Shown here: positions 17,904 through 19,578 of the stretch, piece by piece
Position numbering within the stretch: the first letter of the stretch is position 1
How the letters are laid out: every line of letters begins with the position of its first letter
Position numbers and translations under genes: made by a program
The notes under the pieces: generated by a model
Database searches by the model: none
What the model was told of the DNA's origin: nothing
Seen by the model: the letters and a program-made list of their open reading frames with translations, nothing else
Assembly (NCBI RefSeq): GCF_000003605.2
Contig: NW_003120927.1
Location: 386,030-405,607 of the forward strand
Direction: 5' to 3'
Length of the DNA stretch: 19,578 bases
Origin: Saccoglossus kowalevskii
Taxonomy: Eukaryota > Hemichordata > Enteropneusta > Harrimaniidae

Positions 17904-17948
17904 AGTTCAGTCGACCGGCCAGCCAGCCAGGATAGAATCGGCTGAACT
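17904..17948 (-). other. stem-loop in the inferred 3' UTR
   Basis: AGTTCAGTCG (17904-17913) pairs with CGGCTGAACT (17939-17948) with one wobble or mismatch, enclosing a loop with a GCCAGCCAGCCAGG repeat. It would form in RNA of either strand. Confidence 0.35.
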
Positions 17949-18552
17949 GCTAGACCTTCCATTGACCATGATGGTTTTAGAACAATCCTAGCACTTGCGT
18001 GACCTCTAACATTTGAGATAGTTATAGAACTTTTTACACTGCACAGGTTGGAATATATTATTTGTTTTTAAAAAAAGACAAGGGTTGAAAAAACCATCAT
18101 CGTCAAGGAAACTGTAAATAGGCAGTAGTTATTTATTGCTAGCATTGTTAACTGTTTTCTAAAACACGCATGGAATGAGAAAGTTAAAGCAGCTTTTTTT
18201 TTACTTTTTAAAAAAAAAAAATGGGGAAACAAAACTGGAGCCATCGTATCGACATACACAACATGATTGACAATTACGATAATTTTCTGTTTGTTTAAAG
18301 ACTGACTTTGAGTAGGATATGACGACCAGGTTTAAGAAAAAAATAACCGATGAGAAGAAATATACAGTCTCTCAGCACAAGAGATTTAACTTGAAACTTG
18401 TGTGCCTCAGTTTGCTTCCATCGTTTGCTATCAAGCAGAATACATACAACACAGAGCATTAATATAAAGAGCAAATGAGCAATAACACTGTACACTAAAT
18501 ATCACGTGTATTCATTCATATACAATCTCCATTTGATGAAACATGCGTCGTT

Positions 18553-18560
18553 TATATACA
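18553..18560 (-). promoter_or_regulatory. Pumilio-type site UGUAUAUA in the 3' UTR
   Basis: The minus strand reads TGTATATA, the third match to UGUANAUA downstream of the stop at 18838. Confidence 0.28.
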
Positions 18561-18837
18561 TTTCTATATTGTATTAAGGAGGCCCACTACATGCAACACA
18601 TCAGTAATGGTCAAAAAATTATGCGATAGTTTGATTTAAAAAAAAAATCAATTTAGACGCAACAGGTGGCAGTTTCATTTTTTTTCTCTTCAAAATGGTT
18701 ATGTTCTTAATTGGAAACAGTGATTGAAGGTTAATAATAGATATTTCAGCTGTCCGACTGATAAGCGAGTGGTCGCTCATCCTGTTGTAGAGACCCTCCT
18801 TAATGGTGACGTAGAATTCAAACCCATCAGCTTGGTT

Positions 18838-18945
18838 TTACACAGCTGTCTGAGTTGGGGTTAGTGAATGTAGATCATTTGTTTCACAAACCCATGATGC
18901 AAAGTCCACATCTTCGGCCTCTGATTTCCTAATAAACCGATGGTT
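18838..18945 (-). CDS. last coding exon, C-terminus ending Thr-Ala-Val
   Basis: A very strong acceptor (CTTTCTGCTTTTTTCCCCCATCAG on the minus strand, ending 18946) precedes a frame of 35 residues and TAA. The peptide starts [19 protein letters not shown] and ends [11 protein letters not shown]. Codon use is clearly unlike the surroundings. The C-terminal T-A-V matches class I PDZ ligands (S/T-x-hydrophobic), and the segment is hydrophilic, as for a cytoplasmic tail; both points are inference. The exon begins in phase 0. No upstream exon is found between here and the window's right edge, so the gene body lies to the right. No family is recognised from this short tail. It is the best-supported coding exon in the window. 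Confidence 0.5.
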   Translation of the reverse strand, partial: NHRFIRKSEAEDVDFASWVCETNDLHSLTPTQTAV

Positions 18946-19578
18946 CTGATGGGGGAAAAAAGCAGAAAGGTTCGCTGATGTTGAGTGTCACAGAAGATTC
19001 AAGTACAACATGTCATTATTTTTAACTATACTTTATGCCAAAAAAAAACTTGTCACCTTTCAGAGAAAAAATCTTTTCAAAACATACAATTATGACTTGT
19101 ATGCCGCAATAAAAACGATGTCAACAAGTTCTAAAGAAATTATAGAGACGGATTTTTTTAAACAAGAAAACAGTGGTGCAGCGCCCTCATGCCATGCCAT
19201 GAGAGCAGATCCTCTGGCAACCATAACATTCTGATTGACCAGTGATCACATGTGGCCACAGTGGTCTCTATCACTTGGTGGTTCCGCTACATTGCAGTAC
19301 TCCTTCTTGCAGTTTTTTTTTTTATAGAAAAACCCCTGATAGAGAAGTATATAAACATATGAAAATATTGGTGGGGATATGTTAAAGATCTTCGCTAAGC
19401 ACCATGGCCAGAATTGTGGCTATTTAAATTGAGGGTGCTAACCGGCTGTCAAAGTGATAAAGAGAGTGTTAAAGCCTTGATTAGAAACAGCTATGAGTTA
19501 TATTTACTGTCATTGTTACATAACAGTGATGAAGAGTATATTCTTCACTGCACTTGAATCTTAAGAGGTTTCAAGGGA
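18946..19578 (-). other. intron of the same gene (inferred)
   Basis: AT-rich, with an 11-base T run near 19313, and no coding exon with a phase-compatible donor. A possible donor at about 19056 (AAAG|GTGACA) would put a stop codon in the required phase and was discarded. Confidence 0.35.

Larger units (their letters stand above)
15085..18837 (-). other. long 3' UTR of the minus-strand gene (inferred)
   Basis: Between the stop codon at 18838 and the poly(A) signal at 15108-15103 there is no acceptable coding exon. On the minus strand the sequence reads like a UTR: T- and A-rich, with Pumilio-type motifs, a stem-loop and several possible earlier AATAAA signals (18137-18132, 17869-17864), so shorter isoforms are likely. 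The 105-codon plus frame at 15247-15564 and the minus frames at 18068-18495 lie here and are treated as chance. Whether all 3.7 kb is one exon cannot be settled from sequence. Confidence 0.4.

Noticed and set aside
19049-19072. Possible donor for an exon upstream of 18945
   Set aside because: In the phase needed by the terminal exon, the codon before the donor region is a stop.
1-19578. tRNA, rRNA, snRNA, CRISPR array or bacterial operon
   Set aside because: No B-box, cloverleaf, U-snRNA core, spacer-repeat pattern or run of closely packed genes was seen on either strand.

Overview
This looks like AT-rich metazoan nuclear DNA, most likely from a marine invertebrate; I cannot place the phylum. 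The reasons are the lack of any prokaryotic gene density, many short introns and exon-like islands with consensus splice sites, AATAAA signals, microsatellites, a 48-bp minisatellite and a retroposon-like insertion flanked by a 15-bp duplication. No complete, confidently named gene is present. The longest open frame has 194 codons and is unconvincing. The useful coding signal is in short exons of under 60 codons, found by combining splice sites, reading phase, stop codons and poly(A) signals.

Left part (1-4400): a fold-back repeat (456-525), AT repeats, a fragment resembling the last transmembrane helix of a rhodopsin-type GPCR (2276-2470, + strand), a decaying CGCGA pentamer array (2991-3040) and a few imperfect duplications. 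Middle-left (4888-6222): a consistent two-exon gene model on the - strand with TATA element, ATG, GTGAGT donor, pyrimidine-rich acceptor, matching phase, stop and AATAAA. A second small two-exon model lies at 7512-7824 (+). It is followed by two blocks of a degenerate tandem repeat of about 97 bp (7846-8150, 8950-9372).

Middle (9650-12250): a 156-bp insertion bounded by an exact 15-bp duplication, probably the 3' end of a non-LTR retrotransposon in - orientation. Beside it lie a TATA-type promoter and a short first exon on the - strand, then the 194-codon frame and a strong TATA promoter on the + strand (12162).

Right part (12600-19578): a small - strand gene whose start is a perfect TISU element (13562-13573), spliced in phase to a terminal exon (12611-12852) that carries a one-base frameshift. 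Next comes a candidate + strand terminal exon (14654-14938, poly(A) 14966). It faces a - strand gene whose last coding exon (18838-18945) ends in a PDZ-ligand-like Thr-Ala-Val and is followed by an apparent 3' UTR of about 3.7 kb (poly(A) 15103). That UTR carries the minisatellite and three Pumilio-type motifs. The two genes are tail to tail. The gene models are inferences from sequence signals alone, and none of the proteins has been matched to a database.
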